A stretch of DNA of 64,000 bases from Nissolia schottii (lineage: Eukaryota; Streptophyta; Magnoliopsida; Fabales; Fabaceae), in the NCBI GenBank assembly GCA_003254905.1, contig QANU01112481.1, positions 390,900-454,899 on the forward strand. Direction: 5' to 3'. A model generated the notes under the pieces. It saw nothing but the letters and a program-made list of their open reading frames with translations. It searched no databases and was not told where the DNA came from. Below, one piece after another: positions 45,149-57,954 of this stretch (its first letter is position 1; each line of letters starts with the position of its first letter). The position numbers were made by a program, and so were the translations under genes.

Positions 45149-48100
45149 CATGACATGGCAACAGTCGACAAATTAAGTTTATTTAATTGCTTAACATGAC
45201 ATGACAAATTTCTTAGTTTTTCTTGCATGAAAAATACTCAATATAGCCTTTCAAAAACTAAATATAATTTTAGTAAGATAGATGTATACCCAAATTTTTT
45301 GAGGGTGACTGGAATAAAACATCAAGTCATGTACTTATTTTAATTACATGTTACATTATTTTGAGAAGTCAATATAAAGGTAGAATCTAACAAAAGTAAT
45401 GCAAATAATAGAGTATACAAGGAATGGGTCGGGTTGGATTTAATTCAACTCAAATCCAACTTGATTTTTAGCCAGATGGTTTCTTTTAACTCGTATTTCG
45501 GCCTGATAATGAGCTCAACTAATGATCAAGTTAATTTGACATTCAAACAATATTTATAAATTCAAACATTACACAATAGAATAATAACTCTTAGAAGTAT
45601 AAAACAAAAGTTCAAGAAATATTTCAAAGTATATGTTTCAAAATTAGTTATGTCAATGCTAAGTTAACATCATTGAAGTGCAAAAATTTGAGAGTTTATC
45701 ACTAATTCTTTTCACTATTAGATTAAGTACATAAAGAATCATGTGACTTCAAGGAATGTTAGGTTAATTTGAAGTATGATTAGAAACCGACTTTAAAATA
45801 TATTAGATCAAATTTTCAGACACAATAAGCTTTGGGTTAAGTCATTATTTTGTTCGGATTGAGTCATGAACGCTCCTAGTAAATAATAGAAAATATGGAG
45901 AAAATTATCTATTATAATAAAATCTAACAAGCTATTAGTGATTAGTCACAATATAAAAATAAAATAGAGTATACGTTTATATATAATTTAGATAAAGCAC
46001 AACTTTAAAAAACTTCAAATGTAGTTTGTGCTAATTAAAAAAAGAATTTTACTAACAGGTGCTAAAACACAGTAGTTAAACAAGTAAAAAAATTGAAGAT
46101 TTTTAAGTCTCCAAATATATTTAATGTCATTACAAACTTAAAAATCTTATATTTCTAATACAATCTTACTACTTATGCTTGCTTAACCAATGTCAATGTC
46201 CAAAGGCACTCATTAGCATAACCTTTTAAAAACAAAAAGACCAAACAACCTTTAAGATCATACTTTAATAATGATTATTGTTATTCACAAAATCAGATTA
46301 TTTGGACCATCAGTTCCTCACTTCTCACTGTTCTCAGCCATCAACTCAATTTATGTCCTACCAACCGATCTTAGTTATGTAAACAGCGGATGCCATAATC
46401 TCTATATTTTCCAAACGCAGCTCGGTTAATTCAGGTGATTTAACACTTGTTCTCCTTTAACAAAGTCTCATATATATTCGACTCTTGTGAATTAAAAAAA
46501 AAAAAACTAATTTTAAGAAACTTTTGTTCAATTTGGATCAAGCCAAATTAAGTAGGGTCTTATAATAAATTTACGATAGAATTTAATCAAAGAATCATGT
46601 TTTGACATTCTGGCCCGTAAGTCCGTAACCATCTTTATTATTTGTTTTCAAGCTCAGTCTCAATTACTCCATTAAGCATTGAAAATACTAGCTGATTAAT
46701 TAGATTCCTTCGATTGTTTCCTTTTCTTTTACTACTATAATGCACGAATCTTTTCCCCCTCTTGTTATCGGTGATTAGATTCTCTACATGAAAAGCCTCA
46801 TCAGAAATAAAACGAAAGCCCTTGTCCTCTAATGTTAGATAGGTCTTGTCTTCTGACAGGTTCATAATTATGGAGAGAACATAGTGACATTTTCCTAATT
46901 TTCAAGAACTTGCAATTATCATTTGAGCCTCTCCTTAAACCGAATCCAAGAACATTGAAAGTGATCTTGTCGATGCACCATTAACCACTAATGACTTAAA
47001 TGATTAGTTTAGTTCACAATGTCAAAAAGATGTTTAATCAAGAGAGAGACATTCACTAATACCCTCAGAAAAATTCTCCTAGTGGGTCAATGATGAATCA
47101 TTACAAGCTTCTACTAACCCAATTCTTTTTTGCATTTTTTTCCCTTCCTACACGCTCGGCTGAATCTTCTATAATTAAGTTCAACCTTTTTGCTTAAATT
47201 AAATGAATGATGCAGGTGTTTATGAAGTATTTCCTATGTCTAAGATCTCAATTTTTTCGACCAACCAGTACCTTATAAAGTCAAGAGAAATTTTTGAGTA
47301 GAACTAAAAGTAAATCATCGCAAGAGTTCTTACGCTCTTACTACGAGACATTAGTTGTATTCTGCATTAGCTCTCATTCTAAAATTTCATTTATTATTTG
47401 ACATAGCAATAAGTGTTGATCAATTAAAAGATAAGAATGATTCACATTTACACATGTGACATGTAATAAACAAACTAAAATAAAAGTAATGACTTGCTCT
47501 CCAAGCACACAAATAATTATAGTAAAAGTGGAGAAAAACCACACATAGGCCGGTGTTTAGAGCCTGGCAGTGCCACTAACACTTAATGGCAATTTATGAC
47601 ATCTGCATGTTGGGCATATTTGGGTCATGGCCTATAAAATACAGGTGGACCATAATCTACTATGGCCTTAGATTAATTACAGGCCCGCAATTTATGCTTT
47701 GGGAAGAAAATTTGCTTTTTAATGAATTTAATTTTCAACCCTTCTCCTCCCTGACACTGCAGGAGGTGGGGGCCGGCGGCAGTTGAATCCGACAAGAGAT
47801 TCTTGCATAATTACAATTTCAATTCATTATATTTAAACACACTCACATAAAAAATAAGTCCCATAAATTTTATTCAAAATACATTAATATATTTATGGGT
47901 CTTATCAACTTTTATATGAATATGTCTACACATGAGATATTGAAATTGCATCTATAAAGTAGTTTTTCTCATCCCATTTTGTTTCTTTTGGAATCTAAGT
48001 GCTTTGCCCTAATCATCTTTTAAATAGATATGATTATTATTGAGCGTGTAATGTCTTAATCGAGGAATCAAGTTAACTGTGCATAAAGCAGGTTTTAGAT

Positions 48101-48623
48101 GACCCACTTAACATATCTTTCACTTGCACGCGGGAATGTCATTTCTTAAGATCACACACTTTACAATTTCATCTTTAAGTGAAATCAAAGCTGAGAGAGC
48201 AAAAAGTCAAACCAAAGCAAGGAAATTAATTATTTTAGAGATGCATGCAATGTTTATGCTGTTAACCATTTAGAGCTTATGCTCCAACTGCCGCCAAAGC
48301 CATACTTATAAAAAAAATGAAAATTGATCTTGAGATCGAAGTTAATATGAGGTGAATCAGCAGATAAAAGGTCAATTCATGAGCAGAGAAAAGCTCAATT
48401 TATTTGTATATTTTTGCACATTCCTTAAAAAGGGTCAATCAATAGTCACCTTCTAATGATGTTGCTTTAGAATGAGGTTTACCCGCTTTAGATCAATAAT
48501 GTGCCATAAATCATTTGATTAGAATTCAGCCTCTAATTAATCTCTTTTGAGGACCCATGACCAATTAATAATGTTCAAGGACTCAACCATTTATTAATTG
48601 CATGAGACTTTACGGTGTGTTAG
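45149..48623. other. Gene-poor spacer
   Basis: About 3.5 kb with no recognised gene. 45420-45880 may be a degenerate hAT-like element (left GAATGGGTCGGGTTGG, right, reverse complemented, TAGGAGCGTTCATGACTC). A 75-codon minus ORF (46638-46865) and a 66-codon plus ORF (47586-47786) match nothing I know. Confidence 0.5.
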
Positions 48624-48636
48624 AAAATCAAATATT

Positions 48637-48826
48637 CACCAACGGGGGTTGGTCCAAGTGGTAAGTGGCTTGGTATCGCTTAAGTAAGGTCCCGAGTTCG
48701 AGACCTTGTGTACGTAGTTATTCCCGCTGTGAGACTCACCCGCCATAGTCAGGTGCGTGACTCGGGTCGACCCGAATTAGTCAAGGCTGAGCTTTAAATA
48801 CCGGACAAGCAACCTAATAAAAAAGG
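48637..48826 (+). mobile_element. tRNA-derived SINE
   Basis: A 190-bp element with polymerase III promoter boxes: box A TGGTCCAAGTGG (48649-48660) and box B GAGTTCGAGACC (48694-48705). The tRNA-like head is followed by a tRNA-unrelated body with TCAGGTGCGTGACTCGGG and an A-rich tail. It is flanked by AAAATCAAATATT (48624-48636) and AAAATAAAATATT (48827-48839), a 13-bp target duplication with one mismatch. The better-kept boxes suggest it is younger than the copy at 3657-3853. Confidence 0.85.
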
Positions 48827-48839
48827 AAAATAAAATATT

Positions 48840-49718
48840 TTATGATCTAATGTTGTATATAACTCTTTGGCCTGTTATCTTTTATAAACTTCATTGGTTT
48901 AATTTTAATTCATATTTTATACTTTATAGTTTTCTTTAAAATGATCTGAGAAGACATGACCTAAATGGAATGAATATTACTGAGTCTTGCCGATTTTTGT
49001 ACTTGTCCTATTTGAGGCTTAAGTCTGTTGATTTATTGGGGAATAATACTGCATAGTCACTTAATAAAAAGGAAAAGAGTAAGATAAAAACTTACTACTA
49101 GATGGATTAAAGGAATGTATGATCATGTTTGCCATATCCATGTCTACTATCTCATCTTCCGAGGAACAGTAACATAGCATAGTGTTTTTATAGTACCACA
49201 ACAGTGGCCACAACAATTTAAACCAGTTTAGTTGGCATTATCATGCATCAAAGTATGCAATCTCACTGTTCCATTAAATCATTGCTTGTTCTCAAAGTCC
49301 TCACCTTAATTGATTCTCTAGTTTGCTTCCCTGTCAATCTAATTAATTAATTAATTAATTAAACAAAGTGATGATAATTGTGAATGTCGGTGCGCTTGAT
49401 TGATCGATCTATGTGGACTTAACTTTTGTAGGTCATTATAAGTCTTATATTAGCCAGGGTTTGTGTCTAAACTTGCTATCATTTCTGGGCCCATGAATTT
49501 TATAAATTCTATTTAGAGCACTTTCGAGTGTACCTAGTACTATATGTTCTTATTGCCTCTTAATTCTTTATTGTATTTGGTGAAAGGTAGATAGCAACCT
49601 AGGGTGGATGTCCTGACTCTTTGACAATTTAATGGTTCTTTAATCTTTGAGTACGGTAAGTGAGTTTTATACCGTCATTTAATTATGTGTTGTTATAATT
49701 TTTAAATAATCCTCATCT
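48840..49718. other. Gene-poor spacer
   Basis: No gene recognised. It includes an (AATT)n tract at about 49339-49362. Confidence 0.55.
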
Positions 49719-49727
49719 TTTAAAATA

Positions 49728-50456
49728 GGAAAAATAGCATTTATACTCCTTAAAATTTTAGTCAATTGTACATAAGTATTTTAATCTTTTAAATATTTCA
49801 ATTTAATCCTTAAATTTTTAGTCACTTACAAATAGTCACTATCAACTATCAAATCTCTCAATTGCATTCTTAAAATTTAATTTACTTACAAAGAATCACC
49901 AAAAAAATTCAAATACAATATTATTACTAAATTATTTAATAAGATTTATGTGTATCAAGTATCTAAATGTCAACCATTTTTTTAAATAAAATTTTCTTTA
50001 TTTTCTCATCTAGTGTTTTTAAAATTATTAATATATTTCGAAAAAAATTAAAATAAATCATGTGAAAAAATTTAATTTATTTTACTTTGATATTACTTGT
50101 TAAATATGAAAAAAAAGTGGTTATTCTAAATTTTTTGTTAAATATGTTTTAATTTTTTAATATATTACTATGTTTTTATATAATATTTAATGAGATAAAA
50201 AAAAAGAGATTAAAAAATAATCAGTAAAAAATTTGCTGTGTAACACTCTAAGAATAATAGCAGGCTAAATATAATTTGACATAAAATTTAATTATGAGAA
50301 CTAATGTAGCTTGAAGATTTAATTGAAAGAGTTAATGATTAATGATGATGAATTGTAAATAAATAAAAATTTAAAGATTAAATTAAAAGATTTAGAAAGT
50401 TGAGGTACCTACTTATAATTAGGTAAATATTTAAGGGGTATGAATGCTATGTACCC
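49728..50456. mobile_element. Mutator-like element with long terminal inverted repeats
   Basis: A 729-bp AT-rich element starts GGAAAAATAGCATTTATACT and ends, in reverse complement, GGGTACATAGCATTCATACC. The inverted similarity extends over 100 bp inward (both arms hold TTTAATTTAATC or similar followed by CTTAAATTTTTA / TTTAAATTTTTA). Flanks are the perfect 9-bp duplication TTTAAAATA (49719-49727 and 50457-50465). It has no transposase, so it is non-autonomous. Confidence 0.75.
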
Positions 50457-50469
50457 TTTAAAATATAAT

Positions 50470-51029
50470 AGATTTAGGTGCCTATTGAAAATGATAACAG
50501 CTTTTCACTCTTTTTCCCGTATCTTTCTCTCCATGTCTTTGGATTGCTGGTCACGTCATCTAATTACATATAAAATTATTTGTAAGCCTTCCTTTAGTAT
50601 AAGAGAGTTAGCTTTTAATATATCGACATGCATACATACATACATATATTTTTTTATATATATATTGAAAAATTAATCCTTGGAGTTGTATAGGAGTCTT
50701 TATGATCAAATAATCATGAAGCCTTTTTTCTATAAAATCTATTCCAAAACATCATTAAAAAGGTTAGGCATAATAGTAGTTGCTATAATTGAACCTCCTT
50801 GATAATTTGACAATACGTGAAGAATGAACCAATATGATAAATAGATACGTTTATACTGATAATATATTAAAACTTACAGCTTTCAGGATTATTAAGGTTT
50901 GGAAAATCAAAGAGATACAAAATATAGGTAGAATGTTACGTTAGAATTATGTAATAATTCTTGTGAGTTAATCAATTGTATTTTATTTTCGAGTTTGCTA
51001 AAATTAGACTAATTTAAGATTGTTATGTG
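50470..51029. other. Gene-poor spacer
   Basis: No gene recognised; AT-rich with a CATACATACATACATAT short repeat near 50630. Confidence 0.5.
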
Positions 51030-51510
51030 ATGCGTTTGAGCCCAATTATTGAGTGGTCTAGTTGATATGGGTTATATAATTGTGTTTCGAAGTATGCACC
51101 TCGGTCCACTCTTTGAATCCTGGAACTTCAAGGTCTCTGGGAAGGTCTCTGGACTCGCGTTGCGATGGGTACCTGCAAACACTCCAACGCTCAAGTAAGC
51201 AAGGGTTTAAGGGAGTTTAGTCAGTGATAATTAGATGATCTTTCATACCTAGGGTATGGGTTATTATATAGTTGGGTTGGTTGAGGTTCTTTCGCGTGTC
51301 GCGGTGGTGGGAGAATATCTCGTGTCCGCGTATTGCGGTGGGAGGAGAGGATCTCGGAGCCGTTGAGCCCGAGAAGGTGGGAGCAGAGGATCTCGGAACC
51401 GTTCGAAGGCTCGCGAGTGGCCAGGCGAATTGGGCCGGTCCGCGGACTTTGGGTCCGGATCTTGGAGGTGGCTTAGGATGGGCCTTTATGGCCCAGTCCG
51501 TAACAATTTG
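51030..51510 (-). mobile_element. LTR fragment, minus orientation
   Basis: On the minus strand a TATA-like CTATATAATAA (about 51268-51278) is followed about 80 bases later by ACTTGAGCGTTGGAGTGT and TTGCAGGTACCC (51167-51198). I associate this combination with LTRs of plant retroelements. The right edge, read on the minus strand, starts TGTTACGGACTGGGCC, an LTR-like beginning. No 5-bp duplication or internal domain was found. Confidence 0.5.
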
Positions 51511-51599
51511 TAATCAATTAGTATGGATAATAATGAAAGTTTTAACTCATAAGCTTATTGTGGAAAGATATTGGGATTGCTTATTTATCTGTTTGGTTA

Positions 51600-52160
51600 G
51601 GTCTCGTTATACTCACTAACTTAACTTTGTAATTTGAACTTGTTACGGACTTAATTTAGTTTTGACTTACAATTCTTGGTACTGAGATTGACAAGAATGC
51701 ACGACATGTCATTCCTCATCACATCTCGGTACAACCAATTGGTATGTCAACTATATCGGGATTATCTAGTCCAGGTGACTATTACACTAACAAAGGTCAT
51801 AAATAACCACCCACACATTTATAAAGGAGCGAGGTTACCCATTTCAATAATCTCATCAAGGTTTCAAAACAACGCATTTACACTCAATTATGAGCTGTTA
51901 CACACATTAACTTCCTACAAACGGCTAGGTACAGGAACAAACTATATAAAGTGGAAACATAGCATACAAGAGGTACATTTTGTTCATTACTAATACATAT
52001 ATACTATAAACTCTTACTTTGACGTTAGAGTGTCTTTTGCAGGTACCCCGCTGCTATCCAAATTCTAATCAAGATCAAAGACCTAGTTCATCATCTCAAG
52101 CTCCCGACTTGTGCTTAAAGACTAAGTTACAGGTCATCTCAGTATTGACCGAATAGTTTG
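51600..52160 (+). mobile_element. LTR fragment, plus orientation
   Basis: A TATA-like TTTATAAAGGAG (51818-51829) is followed about 190 bases later by ACTTTGACGTTAGAGTGTCT and TTGCAGGTACCCC (52017-52049). This is related to the motif of the neighbouring minus-orientation fragment. A 105-codon frame across it (51676-51993) is probably meaningless. Confidence 0.45.
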
Positions 52161-52440
52161 TAACAAAGCTCTTCTTATCTATTTAAAAAAAAAAAAATCT
52201 CTCCATAACTCGCCCTATTAAAAGTTATATGAGAGGTAAAACCATAGAGAAAGCTATAGTCATCTATGCTTGTAAGTTCAAGTCTTTAACTATAACTTAT
52301 GGCAAGTGCTATTTAGGGGTAATCATGTCTCCCATAAATAAATAATATTTTAATTTCTTGTGATTGTCATTCTTTTTTACTTACATATTATATTTATACC
52401 ATTTGGGGAGGGGCGAATGAGGAGCAACAACTCTACATAA

Positions 52441-52577
52441 GGATTCTCTAAAGTGAGATTGCTCATTTTAGACCACTGAATCACTATAATGAAAGTGTGA
52501 ACATTTTCACTTTAATGATAGAATAATGAGATTTTTCACTTTACCCTAAAAAATAATTAATCTCACTTTAGAGAATC
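52441..52577. mobile_element. Tourist-like MITE
   Basis: Perfect 19-bp inverted arms GATTCTCTAAAGTGAGATT (52442-52460) and its reverse complement (52559-52577), with TAA on both sides as a possible 3-bp duplication. Internal TTTCACTTTA repeats form further short hairpins. Confidence 0.65.
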
Positions 52578-52598
52578 TAAATCCAAGAAAGTTACATA

Positions 52599-52870
52599 CT
52601 CTCCGTCCAATTTTTATTGTCATTTTTTACAAAAACACACAATTTAAGAATTCATTTAATGAGCACTGAGATAGAGAAGATATAAAATGTGTAGACAAAA
52701 TTAACCTTGAGTAGTTAGTATTATAGTAATTAAGTGTTATTGGGAGTATGGGAGATAATAAGGGTAGACTTGTAAAAAAATACATTTAATGCTTCATTAA
52801 TCTACTCAAATGACAAATAATCTTTAAAAAAATTATTTAAAAAATGACAACAAAATGTGGACGGAGAGAG
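52599..52870. mobile_element. Stowaway-type MITE (Tc1/mariner)
   Basis: A 272-bp element with ends CTCTCCGTCC (left) and, reverse complemented, CTCTCTCCGTCC (right), close to the Stowaway CTCCCTCCGT terminus. Both arms continue to TTGTCATTTTTTA. TA lies on both sides (52597-52598 and 52871-52872). Confidence 0.85.
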
Positions 52871-53061
52871 TATTTCATTTCAGTTGCGTTACCAATGTGC
52901 ATGTCAAAAAGCAGCACATTGGATCTGTACTCAATTTTCCACCATACACTTGATTTATTGTCTGTCTATTGTAAATTGATATTGATATAATGGGTGAAAA
53001 AGCAAAGAGGCTTGTTATGGTGGAAATCAATATAGCAAGACGATGTGTAAGGTATAAGTTT

Positions 53062-55766
53062 TTTTTTTATTGACTACGGGCAAAAACACCCAAAACCAAA
53101 TAGAAACACTACATACTATTATGCAAGGGAACAAAGTGCCAGCCTTATTGGCTAACAAGGCAATAGACAAAAAAAAACTTGGCACAAACTCATAAGTGTG
53201 TATTCCAACAAGGTAATCATGACCATTCTTGGTCATCAGATCAACGCACGAGTTTACCTTCTTGAAGACGTGTTTGACTTGAACAGAACGACTGGACGTC
53301 ATAATAATTGTTATAGCCTTAACCAAAGGGGAGCAAGTATAACAAGGGTTAGGGGGACTCAAGAGGAACTTAGCTGCATATTTTGAATCTAGTTCACTTG
53401 CTGAAAACCACATTGGGCTGTCCATTGATGCCAACAAAGGCACCCTAGAACTCAGCAAAAGTGACAGAACAAGACCCAATATTATAGCTAAAAGTTGATA
53501 AAAAAATTCCTATAATGATCCCTTATAATCCCACCGCCACTTGCAGAAGCACCTGAATTTGCGACAAATCAATCTACATTAAGCTTGACCCACCCTATTG
53601 GGGGAGGATTCCAAGCAATATGTATGACTTCAACATGAGGAACCACAACCCTAGCAGCGATAACAAACAAGTGCACGTGATGATAATCTTTAGTGAAAGC
53701 CACATATTTACTAGCAAGGGGTGGACGATGAGGTTTGTTGATGATCAAAGATCCATTTGTTCCTAGCTTGCTAGATGGAGCTACATGTAGAAGCAAACAT
53801 GAGAGGCCACTCTACCTCCTCCACACTCCAAGTGCTTTTCGAAATGTTCTCCTTTATCCAGTCTTCAAAATCAGCCTGAAAAAAAACCATGAAAAGAACT
53901 ATGTGCAATGCCCTTTCATGTCTTCTTCGCAATATTGCAATAACAGAGGACATGGAGCATTGTTTCCTCGGCAGCCCCACAATGGAACATATGAGATCAT
54001 TTGTCATATCTCGTCTCCATGTTAAGTGGTTAGTTAAAAGCGTCTCAAGAGAAAAATTCCACATAAAAGCAATAATACGCTGAGGCCCTTTAATATTCCA
54101 AATATCTTCAAAAAAAAGTCGTTGCAATTACTAGAATCAGAAAGAATAATATCATAGGTAGATTTAGTACTAAATTTACTGTTCATCATAGGAAACCAAC
54201 CTATCCCATCACTCCTCATAGTAACATCAGGAGCTTTCATGGACAAGATAACACTCAAAAAATCTGCATTAAAGACTTGTACCAGTTATCGTTAAGCGAG
54301 AAATCAACAATCATGTCATTACTGGTTGTTGTATCAAGAGGTTGGATGGGGAAGTCACTCAAGCTATTGATACCAGTGACCTAATGGTTACGCAAAAGCT
54401 AATCGAATGACCGTTACCCACTCTCCAGATAATGTTTTTCCTAACTACCGGCCATACACGAACGATACATTTCTAGGCATTTGAGGCACTGCTTTTGTAG
54501 CAAATAGTAGGAATGATATCTGTACTGCATGAATATTTAGATCTCATAACCTGGACCCACAAAAGTTTCTCAGTGTGTAGCAAGACTCCAGGCAAGCTTC
54601 ATGAGGAAAGCATCATTTAAATCTAGCCTTTTTGAAACCCAGGCCTCCCTTACTCTTGGGGCGGCAAATTTTCCCAGCTAACAAGGTGAATTTGACCGCG
54701 TTTCGCTGAGCTCCCCCAAATGAAATTATGACAGATTTGGCCAATTTTATTGCAGACTTTAACAGGAAGCTTCACCATTTGCATCACATATGATGGGACG
54801 GTGGCCAAGGCTGATTGGGCTAGAGTAATACGACCTGCGAGAGAGAGAGAGTAGTAGACTTCCACCCTTTCAACTTGCTTTGCATTCTATCAACAATGTA
54901 TTGGAAAATTTGGTAGTTGCATCTATCATGCATGAGAGGAACACCAGGGTAACGACTCAAGTCGGATGTGAGATTCACCCCGAAAGCATCACTCAGCTCC
55001 ATTTTCCTACCATGGTTAATATTCCTCGAAAAGAAAATGAAGGATTTATTGAAATTAATTTTTTGCCTAGAACTAGCATAGAATAAATCAATGATACCTT
55101 TTACAGTGTCAACCTGGTCCATAGTCACTGAAGCAAAGTGGACTAAGTCATTCGCAAAGCAAAGGTAAGAAAGATTAGGACCTAATCTTGAAAGCCCGAT
55201 GGGCTTCCAAGAATCATTCTTAATAGCCACATCAATCATCTAAGCTAGCTTCTCAATGCATAACACATAAAGGTAGGGCGAGAGAGGATCACCTTGTCTC
55301 ACACCTCTGGATGGCTTGAAACACTCTGTAACAACCCCATTCGAGATGAGATTCATCGTGCTAGCGAGATGTAATGCCGAATCAGATTCACCAACGACGG
55401 AGGTAACCGAATGTGTAGCAAGGTCTCCATGATAAAGTCTCATTTGAGTCCAATTTAATAGCTGCAACCCCTTTATTACCCATTTTAGCACGCGTAGAAT
55501 GAATGACTTTTTGGCAACTAGAATGTTGTCTGAGCTCAGGCGATTGGGGATAAAACTACTCTGAGTTGGGTTGACTAATTTCTCCATAACAAACTTCATT
55601 CTAGAGGCCACAATCTTAGTAATGATTTTATAGTTCACGTTGCAAAGGGAGATGGGCCTGAAATTGGCAAAACTGAGGACTATCAATCTCGGGACTGAGA
55701 GAGACCAATGCTCTTATCTGGATTCGCAAAACTGCATCCCAATTTTTCTGGCTCAAGAAGAGAGGG
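53062..55766 (-). mobile_element. 5'-truncated LINE (L1-type) with target duplication
   Basis: Minus-strand frames show, in order, reverse transcriptase (SLCNVNYKIITKIVASRM, GVRQGDPLSPYLYVLCIEKL, CFANDLVHFA in place of the usual YADD region), SKLKGWKSTTLSLS and SLAGRITLAQSALATVPSYV, the zinc-binding tail, and RNase H (AWNPPPIGWVKLNVD, VKHVFKKVNSCVDLMTKNG). Many stops and frameshifts break it. A poly-T run at 53059-53069 is the 3' poly-A tail. AGGTATAAGTTT (53050-53061) and AGGCATAAGTTT (55767-55778) form a 12-bp target duplication with one mismatch, fixing both ends. The endonuclease and ORF1 are missing. Confidence 0.88.
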
Positions 55767-56627
55767 AGGCATAAGTTTCCAGTTTCATTTTAATTTCATT
55801 TAAATAAAATAAAAAAATGAAGTCTAAAATTTATTTGCTCCTGAGGGAAAATGTAGACATTGCTATATTTTCCCAAAAAAAAATTAAAAAAAAAATTAGA
55901 CACTACTGGCAATGATGAGCATTACGAATTGCAACCGCCACGATATGATCGACGGAGAATAATCATGACGGCGGCCCAACTTAATTAGGGGCAAGAACGA
56001 GATCTGTGTGAATGCTTGTTACTGTTTTGATGAATTAATCAATTTATGAAGAAGAAAAAAATCTTCACCACCGAATCCGTCGATCCAGTCCCCGTTGACG
56101 CCCACCGTCGCTGCCATCACCGAGCTCGCTGCGAGATCTGTCACTGCAGCAATGTGGGTGAGGATCTTCCACAGCAACCCTATAATCATTCGTCATCACC
56201 ATCACATCAGGAGGGTTGGTTGGTTGGTTCCTAAAGAAGATTTCCATGGTTTTGAAACTCTTTGCATTTCATTTCACAAAAGAACAAATAACAATGTATG
56301 AAAACTTAGGAATTTAGTTGGATAATTTCAAAAATACAAGGGCACATAAATGAAAATTCACTTTCAAACGAGGGATAAAATAGTATTTTCAGAGTTATAA
56401 ATAGTAATAAAAAAAGCTTATTAGTGAGTGCGCATTTAAAGCGTAACCATTTTGTGAAAGGTAAAATACGAAATAAGAAAGAGGGAAAAAAATGGAAACT
56501 TGGTAAAATGAATAAATAAAAAAATGGACTCTAGATAAGTAAATATCGGAGATTTCAGGGGCGTAGGTGAAGATGATGCAGCAATTGTCATACATAAATG
56601 TACGCAATGATCAATGATCAATGATCC

Positions 56628-56649
56628 ATGATGATGATGATGATGATGC
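56628..56649. repeat. (ATG)n microsatellite
   Basis: About seven ATG units. Confidence 0.9.
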
Positions 56650-57931
56650 AGTGAGGGAGTGAGGAGGGATGGGTTATATGGGTCTCGATTACACGCAAGA
56701 ACTGTGGAATAGCTAGTGTGGCTATTTAGGTGCAAAGCTGGATGCAGTAGTGGAGTATGCATTTGACACTGTCAGCCCAAATATAGCATCTTCTTCTTTT
56801 CTTTACAACAGATCAAATTCCGTTTCCTCTCTCAAAAACAAAAACTAACGAACAAAATTAGCAGAGGACGAGCTCAAATTTTTAGATGGGTACAAGAATG
56901 AGCGCACTCACAATCAAAGTCATAAAACACACATTAAAATAAATAAGACTTATTCTCTCTCTTCTATTTTAATTTTTCATTTTTATATTTTAAAGTTTTG
57001 AAATATTAATTTGTTTATTTATAATATTTAGATGTAATTACTTTTTTTTTCATTCATATTCCTAGCCGTAATAAAATATTTATTAATATAGTGAATGTAA
57101 ATAGAGTAATAATTATATTAAAAATAAAAATTTATTTTTTTATATAGAGATAATTTCTTCAATTCATACTATTTAATATATTTACTAAGATATTTGTTTA
57201 TATCTGTGTAGTGTTTAATTTTAAATAATTAAAATAAAATGGAGAAAATATTTTTATTGTGAATAGGTCCAACAATGATATTAATTTTGTATCCAACCCC
57301 CAAAAAAAAAAAAATCAAGAAAGAGGGAGAGTGAGGGCCACTCTTTCCCCGTTTCCCCTACACCCTTCCAAGATATCCTACTTATAGTGCACCCTTTGGT
57401 GTGTTCCAATACCCTTTTTGCTCCCCCTCAACCATTTTCTCCCACATGCAAACAATTTTGTATAACATTAAAGTAAGAGATTTAATTGTAAAAAAGATTT
57501 CTGCAGTCCAATTAGTTACTTTATTTGCATGACTCAGTCAATTATATTTACTTACCTATGTATTAGTATTTAATTAGATTATTGTGCAAAAAAAAAAAAC
57601 TACAATAATAAAGGTTTTGTTAATACAAGAATTAAATATGATTTATTTATTTTGAGTTATTTTAATGCATTAAAGTATTAGAAACTTTAAAAAAAATTAT
57701 TTATTTTTAATCATTGCCGTAACCAAAACTTTATTAATGATACATTTCATTGGTGCTGTCCTTTTTTGCTTGAAAAGATCATTATATTGTCATGTCCCTA
57801 TCTTATTGATCCCATTCTGTACCGGCCAATTGTTAGTTGCAAGGGTTTTTGACTTAGATGCTAAATATTTAATTTCCAGTTCCTTGTAAAGAGTTGTGAC
57901 AAGAATTGAGAAATCGTAACATGTGTGGTCA

Positions 57932-57954
57932 TTGAATTGAATTGAATTGAATTA
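57932..57954. repeat. (TTGAA)n microsatellite
   Basis: Four to five copies of the five-base unit TTGAA. Confidence 0.9.

Noticed and set aside
46638..46865. 75-codon minus-strand ORF with a Lys/Arg-rich centre
   Set aside because: No recognised family and frame broken immediately upstream; not enough to call a gene.
51272..51619. 115-codon plus-strand ORF
   Set aside because: It lies in the GC-rich part of an LTR fragment, antisense to its inferred orientation.
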